45,453 nucleotides of DNA, from contig CAIIXF020000041.1 of assembly GCA_903813345.2 (NCBI GenBank), positions 1 to 45,453 of the forward strand, given 5' to 3'. This stretch comes from Owenia fusiformis (taxonomy: Eukaryota > Annelida > Polychaeta > Sabellida > Oweniidae). A model generated the notes under the pieces. That model had not been told where the DNA came from and ran no database searches. It saw only the letters and a list, made by a program, of their open reading frames with translations. This document shows, piece by piece, positions 33,971-44,167 of the stretch (positions within the stretch are counted from its first letter, which is position 1; each line of letters opens with the position of its first letter). The translations under genes were made by a program, and so were the position numbers.

Positions 33971-34854
33971 AATTAGCAACGACCCAGGGACAATGACTAC
34001 CACTCCACATAAAACATTAACAATGATATTGAACTTCTTCACTACTTCTTCAGCATAGAATTTACTCAGAAATGAGTAATACATGGCATTCAAGTATAAA
34101 TTAAATTACCTCCTTCATATGTGACATATAATTTCACCCAGAAACTAGTTTTTCTAGCAATACCCGATATAAAGACAAACGAGATATAGCCTGGGAGTAG
34201 CCATTTTGTCCCAAATTCTATCCAAAATATCATGAATATGTACGCACGAGTGCCAAATGCGAAAGACCAAAAATGACAAAACATAGCAGGAAAATGGAAT
34301 GTCTAAGATCTCATTGCCAAATGGAAAGAAAATCCAACTATCCCAAATCAATATGCAACGTGAAAGGAAAATGTATCTTACAACACTCACAACAATTCGT
34401 AAAAGTGCAATTCGCATGGCTTTGGCACCATAGGGTTTGTGCACAAATGAATAATGCCTGATTTGATAAAAAGTTACAAATTATAAAATGAAGTATGGCT
34501 TCCTAAAACTCGAATGGAAAGATCGGAAACGAGAGATGTTGGATTGCTGAAAAAATTGAGAGAACCGGTCTTACAAAAAATGATTCGATGTCGTCTTTAA
34601 ATATCGGAGGCTCGTCTGAAAATTTGGATGTGTGCAACACTATAAATTTCTCCCTATTCCAATAGGGACTTTGCACGCGATGGGTGAATTGATATGATTG
34701 ATAGGGTCACGCCTTGGAACAACGATACATATCGTGAACATAGATGATAAAATATAGATAGTCAATGAAATAAAATATAAATGAGTACCTTTAATTTCGT
34801 ATAATTCACAATCTCGCCCTGCTGAATGAAATCGTCTCTAACGGTGTCACTCAT
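33971..34854 (-). pseudogene. Exon-like pieces of a small multi-pass membrane protein
   Basis: On the minus strand, 34854-34789 reads MSDTVRDDFIQQGEIVNYTK plus two residues, then AAAG|GTACTC. Next, 34457-34391 (after ...AAATCAG) reads SFVHKPYGAKAMRIALLRIV before GTGAGT. Then 34302-34110 contains AYIFMIFWIEFGTKWLLPGY and SFVFISGIARKTSFWVKLYV before GTAATT, and 34047-33971 contains KKFNIIVNVLCGVVVIVPGS before GTGAGT. The last three agree in phase (0, then 1); the first and second do not, so an exon is missing or the model is wrong. Three likely membrane helices are visible. The gene ends where the fold-back at 33895 begins. The family is not recognised. Confidence 0.3.
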
Positions 34855-35005
34855 CCATCACGAAGGTTGGTTTCTGGTTCTTATTAATGACAGTATGGCT
34901 CTCACTTATAAATTTACATTTAGAATAGAACGAACATTTGTCAAGTTATGATCGGAACAAAAACTAAATCTTGTCTTCGCAAGGGACAGTTCAAAAAACT
35001 AAATT

Positions 35006-35068
35006 ACTATCTTGAATTTCACAAATCTTGCTCTACTGCATCAAATCGTCCTGAATATAGTCACTCGT
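35006..35068 (-). pseudogene. Degenerate tandem copy of the MSDTVRDD exon
   Basis: This stretch and its 70-base upstream flank repeat 34789-34925 about 214 bases away. In this copy the ATG is ACG, one CAG codon is TAG, and the GT donor context is changed, so it cannot serve as the same first exon. Similarity includes the leader (AAGAAACCAGAAATCAACTT against AAGAACCAGAAACCAACCTT). Confidence 0.5.
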
Positions 35069-35882
35069 CAACCACGAAAGTTGATTTCTGGTTTCTTAAT
35101 CAATCATTCTAGCGTTCTCATTTATAAAACAATCGATAATTAAAACTGAAATATATTATAATGCATTCAATGTTTACTTTCTTACAACATTGCATGGTTA
35201 TTTTATTGTGGGAGCACAGCATTGTGACACTATGATATTTGCGACGCATTTGACTGCGCCTTCTTTATTCCTCGATGCAAATCATCTAGTTTAAAAATGT
35301 AAACATTCCAATACCAAAATTAGATTAATTATTTGAATGATACATCCTTTATATTTTTATTTGATTACGTTTTGAATATCATTAACAATAATCCGTTGTT
35401 TGACCCTTGAAAACGCAAGAAATATTTCCGTGAATATATTGTTTCTATAAGTACAAAACTTATATGTTACTAAATATAGATTTTCTGAATATTTCGCATA
35501 ATTTGGTCACATCTGCTCTGTCTTATTTTTTTCTAAATAATAAAACGTTGAAAAGTACCCTAGTGCAATGCACTAATTGAAAAATGACATTTACGTTAAA
35601 ATAGTATTATATTTCTATGTAATCCTAATCCTTTAAAATATATATTAGTTTCGATTTACAATTTGAGTCTCATAAAATGCACTAAAATGCGCATGAAAAG
35701 TTTCACGTTTTTTGACCTCTTGTGATGACAGACATAATGCGACCCGAAAGCCTTAATGTTTTTTACCAAATGGCATTTTAAAAGCATAAGGACATATGCC
35801 CCTCCCTAAATATCGGTTCAAATGTCGTTATGCATATATGGTGCCACGGATTTGTAATATCTATGAGCCATACCATGGACTA

Positions 35883-37002
35883 TATATAATCGAAACTAAA
35901 CCTGTACGTATCACTCGACCATATACAAATTCATGTAGCCTTCTCATATAAATAGCCGTTCAAATCCAGTGTTTGTTTAGACTACACCATAGCGTGATAT
36001 GATTCTATAGTATGTCATTGATGCGGTTTTATAGCTGGTCTTCTAATACATATTTTAAACGAGCTCGTTTCGTAAGTTTTTTGGCGCTAAATCATGCATG
36101 ACATACATCATCGTGTTCAGCAAGAATTCAACTGTGCATCGAAATCAAAATTGACAGCATAGTGTTCAATAGACACGAGTAAAATGGTTCCCGTTGACCC
36201 AACGTCAAATTTCAAAATCTCCCGTTCTAAACCCGAAACTCTGAAGCTGAAAGAGTATCTGAAGTAGACTAAGCGCGCATAAAACTATGAGCGCTCGATA
36301 CATTCCTTTGTTAATTTTTGTACTTTGCGTTCACGGTTACGTTGTGAAAAACATTGTTAGCTTAACCTCTCCATTCTCTGATATTTTTACGGAGAATATA
36401 TAACTAAAACGATTTCACTCGACCAGTTTTATCATCTCGCTCATAGCTGTGAGAAGGTATGTATAATTTGCCATAGGTTTACCTTATAATGGGGAATAAA
36501 AATTTCAAGTAATATAATTATTTCACGTACACAAATATGTCTGTGTGAAGTAAAATACAAATAAAATACGTTTTATAATATTTTTGTCGTTATGGTATGA
36601 AATATCTGCTTTAAAAAAGCAATTTAATTATGATGTATCATGTGGATTAATAGACGTTCTTAATGGATTCAATGAACAGACTGGCTAGGTTGTAATTGAA
36701 TCATTTTGAATGTGTGTATTTTTAATATTTTAATCAACAGTGTCCAAAAACAATAATAATGCTTTTCTGTGTAGATTCATCACTATGGTAATATATTAAT
36801 AATAAATTAAATTCATTTACTTCAGAGTAAAATAATAATGCTATATTGGTAATTGGAAAGATTTCACTTACCACGATTTCAAAAAAATTGTAAATAGATA
36901 ATATTATTCTTGAATATGGGTAGCTGACAAAATCATCAAGATTTACGGATGGTCCATCTGTTGGCTGCTCATTGTCACTTTTAAGGAATGTTAATGGCTC
37001 TG
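35883..37002. other. No gene; one dispersed repeat end
   Basis: No coding could be supported. At 36324-36376 the sequence TTTGCGTTCACGGTTACG ... GTTAGCTTAACCTCTCCA is related to the inverse of 42711-42768 and to 44560-44606, so it marks the end of an unknown repeat family. Confidence 0.45.
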
Positions 37003-37539
37003 AAACTTGTAGCTTTGCCCAAGTCGGTATTTATTTACTTATCTGATCTTGAATTATTACCACCTTGTACAATCCAATGCATCATCGCTGATATTATGCT
37101 AAGTTATCCAGCGGTTCCGAGATTCCCATAATATCTACGCTACCTTAAGGTATCGCGAAACCTTATTGATTGACAAGATCGCATGGACACGACCTGTGAC
37201 TTCAGGCTGATTGACCAATCAAAACGTTATCTGATCTGATCGATTGTTTCTTGAGAGTTACAATATATTATGTTATTAAATGGACATTGGAATGTAAGCA
37301 GTCATTAATACTCATATAAATGAAATCATGCAATTCAATGTTGATTCAAAATCAAAACTTAATTCGCGATGAGAATGCACGAAGACCTAGTCCGGCAATG
37401 TAGGGCCGTCGTTGATTGGTCAAATTTTACTGACAAAAACATTAGGTCGGTAAAGCACGTGGCTTTCTCTTGGGTACAAGGCGATAATAATAGAAATCAA
37501 GATAAGTAAAAGAGACCGACTTGGGCAAGGCTATGAAAC
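37003..37539. repeat. Fold-back element of about 537 bp
   Basis: ACTTGTAGCTTTGCCCAAGT at 37005 and the inverse ACTTGGGCAAGGCTATGAAA-type end at 37520-37539 start arms that stay similar for some 60-70 bases (TTACTTATCT-GATC, ATTATTACCACCTTGTAC). The interior has CCAATCA motifs in both orientations (near 37213 and 37416) but less overall symmetry. It is probably a MITE; the target duplication is unclear. Confidence 0.65.
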
Positions 37540-37676
37540 TTGATTTGTGGGTATTCCAATGGGTTGATGGGTTTTGGCTCTGAATTCACTTCATTGGCGT
37601 ACCTAACATTGTCATCATAACATGTTATTGACCCGTTTTTCAAATTAACAGTATTAGGGATAAAACCATAGTTTTT

Positions 37677-37877
37677 TCATCTGTAATGGCATTTTCCAGT
37701 TGATGGGTTTATATGTAGTATTTTCAATTCTTCATGAGGGTGTCTTGTAATGGTGTGGCTAATTACTTTACTGAATGAGGAATGTTTATCCAAACAATGG
37801 TTACAAAGAAAATCTGGCCAGTTGTCCATCAGTAAATAAATCATCATGATAAAAGTATAATTTATTATAGCATCCAT
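37677..37877 (-). pseudogene. C2H2-like zinc-finger fragment
   Basis: After a possible acceptor (...ACTGGCCAG) the frame reads FLCNHCLDKHSSFSKVISHT followed by ITRH, a C-x2-C-x12-H-x4-H spacing like a C2H2 finger, then EELKILHINPSTGKCHYR and a TGA. Beyond the TGA the same frame stays open for about 60 codons (KNYGFIPNTVNLKNGSITCY, ending KFHSLAQVGLFYLS), which suggests a recent stop in a longer coding region that runs into the fold-back at 37539. The parent may be a transposon or a host gene; I cannot tell which. Confidence 0.35.
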
Positions 37878-38117
37878 TTGTTACCATTCTGAATCCAAAT
37901 GATACATAGTGGCATCCATTTGATACATATATGTTGACGTTTACGAAATGTTTTTCAAATATCTCCCCTATAACAGGAATATGGTAGCTGAAACTTTCAC
38001 ACATTGTCATAATATGTATATTGAATATGTATTCAAGATTTCAAGTCACAATGTTAAGTAGAAACTCTGAGATCACTTACCTCGATTTGCTGTCATATTT
38101 TTGCAATGATCCCATTC
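37878..38117. other. No gene recognised
   Basis: A 69-codon minus-strand frame at 37801-38010 overlaps the zinc-finger fragment in another frame. It has repeated GGATGCCA/CATTTG-type short motifs (GGCATCCATTTGATACAT occurs in variants near 37870 and 37910). Confidence 0.35.
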
Positions 38118-38194
38118 CCTATAATTTACGCGAGCACCCACGATACATTGCATATAAATGACTGCATCCACATAGATCGACTAGCCACAGTGTT
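38118..38194 (+). repeat. DCIHIDRLATV module, inverted relative to 31001-31075
   Basis: 38159-38194 is identical over 36 bases to the reverse complement of 31001-31036. The preceding 40 bases are also related at about 70% by eye. The shared frame codes DCIHIDRLATV in both. The rest of the ORF at 30913-31125 is not present here. Confidence 0.7.
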
Positions 38195-38438
38195 AAAAGC
38201 AAAATCAAGCATTGAATGTATTTTGTTTTCAATGCTAATTATTATTATTATATCTCTTTATTTCCCATTTAGCATGGAGTACAAAAATTTAAACATTTAA
38301 CACAACAGTGAAAATTAACCAAAAACAACGACATAAAAACACATCTAAAAATTTACAAATTAATTTTTTATTTTTACTTAATTGGAAAATGACAGTCGCA
38401 TTATAATTAACATCGTGTTAAATTTTGGTTTCATTTCA

Positions 38439-39575
38439 TTAAGTCTTTGGAAAGTTACGTTTTTTCATTAATGCATCTCTGTCTCCGCTTTTACTCCAAG
38501 GTTTAGTATCCTCCGATAATTCGATCTGGGTAAACCCATTACCTAAATCCAGTGTGGTGAATTTTTCGCCATGCCCTAAGTTTGCATATATGTCCTCAAT
38601 GACAGGCATGGTATACGGATTATCTTCAAGCACTGGATTCAATGTAGATTTATAGTCACCACATATGCGAACTGAGCCATTGCCTTTTAATATGGGAAAA
38701 CATGGTGTAGCCCATTTGCTCTGAGCCACTGGAGAGATAATTCCCATAGTTTCCATTTTCTTCAAGCCCTCTTCCATTTTACCCCGCAAAGCGTACGGTA
38801 CAGGGCAGAGTTTACGAAACTGAGGAGTTCTACCATCCTTGGGCTTGAATGTTGCTTTGAATCCTTTCATACATCCAATAGTTTCATTCAACAGTTTATC
38901 ATGTTTCTTCAGTACAGATCTCAGCTCTTTTGGCTGATTACTTGATCCATGTACATTTTTAATCTGAGTCCAATCTAACTTTACATGTTGAAGCCAATCA
39001 CGGCTTAGTAGTGGTGGTCCATCATTTGGCACTAAAAATAAGCGTAAATCCTTCGAGCCACTACCTGTTTCAACTTTGACTGTAGTTTCGCTAACATCTT
39101 TTATCTGTTCTCCAGTGTACGTATGCAGTTTTAAACTGCATGGTGTCACATCAATGTCATTTAATCTGTCATCAGCCATTTGTTTGACATAATAGAAAAC
39201 GCTGACCCCGTGTCAACTTCAGACTCAACATGTTGTCCATTCACTGACAATGATTCTTTTATTGGGGTTAATCTCTTACTAGAAATACTGTTCACCTTTA
39301 TATAGTACAGTTCACTGTCTGAATCACTGTCTTAAGTAGATCCGTCGTGATCGTCGGCATCGACAGACTTAACATTGTGTTAACAATATCTACATTTTGA
39401 CTTCTTCTTGTGGTTAAACTTTGAATCTTTCAATGTTCTGTTGTTACATGCCTTTTTAATATGACCAACGCGTGAACATCTATGACATTTTTCATTTTTG
39501 AAGTAACACTCATCACTATTGTGACATTTGCCCAAACATCTGTAAAAGGATTTATCATATTTCTAGTCCTTCTTT
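38439..39575 (-). pseudogene. Truncated Ty3/Gypsy retrotransposon (K02A2.6-like): zinc knuckle, protease, start of RT
   Basis: In minus-strand order: a zinc knuckle CHRCSRVGHIKKAC (39447-39488, C-x2-C-x4-H-x4-C), preceded by a Cys-rich YRCLGKCHNSDEC; an aspartic protease with DTGSA (39198-39215); a linker with LLSRDWLQ; then the reverse transcriptase N-terminal half, with GIISPVAQSKWATP, GNGSVRICGDYKSTLNP, YTMPVIEDIYANL and FTTLDLGNGFTQIEL. The match stops just after this, so YxDD, RNase H and integrase are missing. Two in-frame TAA codons lie between the knuckle and protease, and a frameshift follows DTGSAFSIM. No LTR was found. The element is dead. Confidence 0.85.
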
Positions 39576-40060
39576 CCAACATCCTTTAATCTGAGAAGCT
39601 GACTGCATCTCCTTAATATTTGAAGATGTACCAGATGTACCGAACCAGCCTACATGATTTGGTATCCTTATAAGAATTGAAAATAGTTCTTTTGGCGTGG
39701 CGGTACAGGATAGTTAACACTTCGTGGTAAATAATTGAGGGGGTTAATAAGGAGCGCGTGATTAATTAGGGATCATAAACTTAGTGCAGCTAATTGACTG
39801 GATTAATGCATGGTGAACTGGGTCAAACAAAACACTCTGATGTTTGTTGGTGCTTTTATTATCATGTTTATTCTATCCACAAGAATTGGTGTGGTTACTT
39901 GTAATACAATATTCAAGATTTTATTATGTTTCAAGCCAAACAGTTGGCGTCCTCACATAAACTGTTACATAAAGGGATGAAATTATTTGTTACATACAAT
40001 AATAAAAAAGAATGAAAAGGTTTATGAACAACCAATACCTGGTGGTACGGACGTCAGGCT
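39576..40060. other. Flank of the Gypsy fragment, no gene recognised
   Basis: 39576-39700 may still be decayed gag coding on the minus strand, but I cannot follow a frame. A GGGGGTTAATAAGG stretch near 39739 is weakly similar to the inverse of 40375-40435. Confidence 0.35.
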
Positions 40061-40275
40061 GCTGCGTTGGAGCCGTCAGTAAACTACTACCTATTAGATT
40101 CAATAAGAAAAAGTACAGCAACCAATTTTACTATTAATGGGCGTAATGCTATTGCGTTGACGCCGTCGATGTACAACTTATCTTTTAATACTTAAGAAAA
40201 AAGTACTATTTATGTACATTCAATCCTTGCGATCGACGGACGTGTTGTCGCCGTCGGTTAGCGTGCCTTTTGCAT
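40061..40275. repeat. Three degenerate tandem units of about 90 bp
   Basis: GCGTTGGAGCCGTCAGT, GCGTTGACGCCGTCGATGT and GTGTTGTCGCCGTCGGTTA start units at about 40064, 40153 and 40243. The first two units also share AAGAAAAA(A)GTAC. The CCGTC motif stands out from the AT-rich background. Confidence 0.5.
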
Positions 40276-40823
40276 GCAATAAGTTACTGTCCAATGTCCA
40301 TCAATAAGCTATATCAGAACAATTATCATTGCAAGTTTTGTGGAAATTGTGATTTCCCCGGGAATGTATACGATTTAACACCCATTTCGTATTAACACTT
40401 GAAAACCGTTTACCCATTCCTTATTAACACGTGGACTAGCATCGAGTTTTTCAAAATGTTGGAATCGTTTATTTGGAGATATTACGAACCGAACTGACAT
40501 GTTCGGTTCGTGAAAGACTAAAGTATCTGTCGCTAGCAAGTGAAATCGGTTTAAGCAGATTTAGATTTAAAAAGTTATGACAACTTTTGTCATTTTTTCA
40601 CGTTTTTGTAAATGTAAACACAGGAGGTTGGGACCCCAAGGCTTTTTTATTATTCTATCGACAGAGATGTGATTGGTGTCTAGAGAAAGTAGAATCAATT
40701 CCCCAGAGCATGTGCTATACAGTATCGCCATGCGAACTTGCTGTGAAACATAATCTCAATTTCCGTAGGACAAGGTCACCATTTTTCATGAAATGGTATG
40801 ATTTATTCCGTATTAATAGAGAA
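40276..40823. other. No gene firmly recognised
   Basis: A 100-codon plus-strand frame at 40587-40889 has some coding look (WDPKAFLLFYRQRCDWCLEK), but it ends in a hydrophobic stretch produced by the downstream CTTATAC repeat. No splice signals or domain are evident. Confidence 0.3.
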
Positions 40824-41460
40824 TTTTCGTTATACGTAATTGGTCCCCTTATACTTATACTTGTACTTATACGTATGGCTTTTGTGTAATACGTCATCAC
40901 AACTTGCGCTCTCTATTCGTTAGGCTATACGTTTTTTACAGTTAGAACAGAGTTTATAAGTAAGAAGTAACCTTATCTTTTTTTCATTGTCTTGCATACA
41001 TTATTGATATTCATAACACCCAGTGACATAGTGTTATAGCTTTATGTCCATTATACCGGCCGTTGTTGATGTAATTCAATCGGAATACAGAACCACGAGT
41101 AAAATAATGTGTGCTAGTATTTTTAAAAATACATTTGCACATTGGTTATAAATTAACCGTTTTCGTTATACGTAGTTAGCTCCCTTATACGATTCCTTAT
41201 ACTTATACGTATTGCGTTTGTGTAATACGTCACAACATCTTGCTCTTTCTATAGCTATTCGTAAGGTAATACGTTTTCACGTATAGAACAGCGTTTATAA
41301 GTTAGTACTATCCTTATCCTTTTTTCTTCGTATTATATACACAATTGGCATTATCTTACATGAAGTGACATACTTTTTGAACTTGAGTTCATAATGTTGG
41401 CCTTTACTTACGTGATTAACCAGAATACAGAACCAAGAGTAGAAAAAGTGTGCTACAACA
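40824..41460. repeat. Direct duplication, units of about 300 bp
   Basis: Unit 1 (40824-41114) and unit 2 (41159-41460) share TTTTCGTTATACGTA, CTTATACTTATACGTAT, TTTGTGTAATACGTCA, AACAG-GTTTATAAGT and CGGAATACAGAACCA/AGAATACAGAACCAAGAGTA in the same order. Each begins with a CTTATAC-type microrepeat. Divergence is moderate, so it is not a very recent event. Confidence 0.7.
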
Positions 41461-41713
41461 GCTACATGTAGACCTAGACATGCTAGAGGTAGTATTTTTT
41501 AGAAAAATGAAACCTTAAACATTTTGGCATACAAAATGCGTCACCCAATTGTTAAAATGTACGGAGGGTTAACATTTTGAAGGAGGGCGGAGAACATGAT
41601 TGCAAAATAATTCAAGGGGTGTGGCAGCCAGTGGCGGATCCAGGGAGGGGGGGGGGTCATGGATAGTTTCTGACTGTAAAAAATACATGCATATGAAAGG
41701 CCAATGTATAATC

Positions 41714-42121
41714 TTCAAGAATAGTTCAAAGAATGGTTCCAAGAACAATTGGATTATCTCATAATCTGCGTTTAATCGACCCATCAACAAGCTGTTTTTA
41801 AGATACATTCGTCAAGTTAAACTTTACTTAAACACATGTTTCATCACCTAAAATGAATAAGTCATTCCTCCCGGACAAGGATTATGATAGGATTATGATA
41901 ATCCAATATTATCCTTAATCCTGGAGGAATGATTAATTCATTTTAGCTGATGAAACATGTGTTTAAGTAAAGTGTAAATTGACATGAAAAATTGTAAAAA
42001 AAAATAAGGACGATGGTGAAAATGACGAATGTATCTTAAATCAGCTTGTTGATGGGTGGATTAAGCGCAGATTATGAGATAATCCAATTGTTCTTGGAAC
42101 CATTCTTTGAACTTTTCTTGA
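41714..42121. repeat. Fold-back of about 408 bp cutting a Harbinger transposase
   Basis: Arms start TTCAAGAATAGTTCAAAGAA and its inverse, and share ATGGTTCCAAGAACAATTGG, ATCTCATAATCTGCG and TTAAACACATGTTTCATCA. The arms are about 170-180 bases and there is a smaller palindrome in the centre around GGATTATGATAATCC. Its right boundary coincides with the loss of transposase similarity, so it is probably an inserted element. A G-run at 41647-41655 lies just outside the left end. Confidence 0.75.
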
Positions 42122-42379
42122 CATGTTTGTAATGACACCATTTGGAATAACAATACTCTGGAATTTGATAACATGCTGACGACAATGGCCACTGAAAAAA
42201 TGTCGTTGACCTGCTGTTGGTCGTGCAATTGGTCGTGCTGTCCCGTCTATAAATCCATAACAGTTTAGCAGGGGTGCATCTTTTGCACGTATGGCTTGGC
42301 GGTAGGTTTCAAGATGACCAATGGTCATCCATGGTTGGTCATCACATTTTTCTTTGAACCGAGCAATCATGAAGTACAA
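42041..42379 (-). pseudogene. PIF/Harbinger (HARBI1-like) transposase fragment
   Basis: The frame contains HLETYRQAIRAKDAPLLNCY, GFIDGTARPIARP, Q-x(6)-SGHCRQHVIKFQSIVIPNG, the hallmark first part of the Harbinger DDE nuclease; the D in GFIDGT is the first catalytic Asp. Coding extends upstream to about 42427 (VALYFMIARFKEKC). After VITNM, where the family continues toward GPxxGxxHDxxM, the frame enters the fold-back at 42121, so the second Asp, the Glu and the C-terminus are absent. The DNA-binding N-terminus is also missing. Confidence 0.85.
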
Positions 42380-42439
42380 AGCAACTTGAAAAGTAGTTAT
42401 TACAGTAACTTGCTTTACAATGAAGAAATGGCGTATAAA

Positions 42440-43401
42440 GTAAAGAATCTAGAAGACGTTTGTTTCGAAAACTGAACCTTAGATGCAAGCCTGACAATCT
42501 TAAGACTTGACTCAACTTCTCGGAGACCCAACCTGAAAACCTATCGTATTATACTTTTTTTTATTATAGGATACATGAGGTCTAGCCTCACCGAAATGAA
42601 GTAGAGATAAACAGAGGCCAAGTCTACACCTAGTTATAAATGAGCTTGAAAATTATGTTAAAATGAACTACAATTAATACATGACCTTACCTATTCATTA
42701 CGTACTTATCACTAATGGAGGGGTTAAGCTAACAGTATTTTTGACAACGTAAACCTGAACGCAAAGCTTTCCGTTCGCGGTCGCGTGTTAAATAAGAGGT
42801 TCACTTGTTAGGCGCATTTTTCGTGAACGTGAAACGCAACGTAAAAATGAAATTAAGTCAATTAAGTCAATCTCACCTCAGCATGTCACCTTGGATTGGT
42901 TAAATATATGTGGTCATAAAACATTTTGGTTAATTTGGCAGACATACAGTTACAATTCTGGTGTATGTTTGTTTCCAAGTTCAATTTATGAGATTGGGAT
43001 ACGCGAAAGAACCATTATAGTGAGCATATACATCATGTCGTCATTGAGTGATGTTTTGTAAGTATGGTTCACAAGATATCAGGAATTAAAACGAAGATTA
43101 TTTTCTATTCTTGTTATTTGCTATATGATTTGAGACATTTGTCCTTAAAAATGTCGTAATTTGTTTCTCGAAGGTAAAAGTAGCAGTCTGTTGCCTATAC
43201 AGGTATTACGTTTACGTTTAGAATTACGATACTTTAGCATGTACATAGATTAATACGGTAACGAATTGCGTGCGCATAAAATTGCATAAGTTTGTATGAC
43301 TTTATACCAGTTCAGGGTGAATTGAACGTGAAATATCAAATTACACGTTGGTCCCTACGGGAACAGTTTACAATTGTTTTATGAATACTAAAAAAGATGA
43401 A
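42440..43401. other. No gene; one dispersed repeat end
   Basis: 42711-42768 is related to the inverse of 36324-36376 (GGGGTTAAGCTAACAG and ACGTAAACCTGAACGCAAAG). The remaining sequence is AT-rich with no coding that I can support. Confidence 0.45.
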
Positions 43402-43884
43402 GACATTCAAATCTATATTATGTAAAAATCAAAGGAGAAGTCTCGATTTGGAGAACGAAGTTTATCACTCTAATTGAGCGTTACTCGTTCTTCGGACAAA
43501 TTTGATTTTTTTACATCATATAGATTTGAATGTTTTCTTTTAATTGGTTATAATTTAATTTGGGTGATATATCTAGATTTTTCATAAAAAATTATTTGCG
43601 CAGTACACTGATTGTCTTTTTTCTCCAAAATCGAGACTTGTATTTTATTGAATCGGTCAATTGTAACGTTATCCCTGCTTCGGACAATTGTGATATTTTT
43701 ACATCTTATAGATTCAAATGTCTTATTTTGAATATTCATAACTTAATTTGGGTAATATTTCTATATTTTTCATGATCAAAATTATTAGTTCAGGAGACTG
43801 TCCTCCAAAGCGAGACTTCTCCTTTGTCCGAAGCAGGGGGTAACGCTCGATTAGAGTGATGAACTTAATTCTCCAAACCGAGAT
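43402..43884. repeat. Compound repeat: direct and inverted copies interleaved
   Basis: A block of about 115 bases occurs directly twice (43494-43610 and 43676-43793; shared CTTCGGACAA, TTTTTACATC-TATAGATT, AACTTAATTTGGGT). A second block, 43436-43504 (GTCTCGATTTGGAG ... TCGGACAAA), recurs inverted at 43806-43884. A third inverted pair is at 43402-43431 and 43509-43536. The arrangement suggests MITE copies inserted or recombined into each other. Confidence 0.65.
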
Positions 43885-43947
43885 TAGTCTTTTCCAACCG
43901 TTTTTCAAACAAAAATGTGAAATATTTTAATCATCAAATATTCCACT

Positions 43948-44167
43948 TTATTCTATACTTAGTAGTGTTATAGGTAAATAACATGCGGGAATATAATTGA
44001 TATGTGACGTGAGCGGGTGATATATTTACATCTCCCGCTGAGGTGAGCGGGAGATATATATATATCACCCGCTCATCAGATCTACGACGTCACAAATTCA
44101 GGGTGAAGATACTGAGCCAGGGGACTTTGCTATTATTCCTCATAATCTACTAAGTATAGAATAAATC
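43948..44167. mobile_element. Hairpin MITE (same family as 3605-3998)
   Basis: TTTATTCTATACTTAGTAG at the left end is perfectly inverted at the right end. The core has TGACGT, GAGCGGGTGATATAT and its inverse, plus a second small palindrome CTCCCGCTGAGGTGAGCGGGAG. Ends, CAAAGT subterminal block and core order match 3605-3998, although this copy is shorter (220 bases). Confidence 0.7.

Larger units (their letters stand above)
31208..35880. mobile_element. Enlarged third copy of the GTCCATGG TIR family with cargo
   Basis: The left end is GTCCACGGTATGAAATTTC and the right end is CATACCATGGAC, each next to TA (31206-31207 and 35881-35882). The first 600 bases match the left half of 8109-9487 (for example GCTTTTAGGCCGAATAATG, then GGTCAAAAAACG), and the last 650 match its right half (ACAATAATCCGTTGTTTGACC). 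Between them lie about 3.4 kb absent from the other copies: an ORF (31958-32326), two fold-backs and exon-like pieces of a membrane protein. No transposase is seen. The cargo may be captured host DNA or later insertions. Confidence 0.65.

Noticed and set aside
41569-41808. 79-codon minus-strand frame as the C-terminus of the Harbinger transposase
   Set aside because: It derives from the inverted left arm of the fold-back and a G-rich flank and shows none of the later DDE motifs.
44055-44067. TA microsatellite
   Set aside because: It is part of the hairpin core of the MITE at 43948-44167, not an independent repeat.
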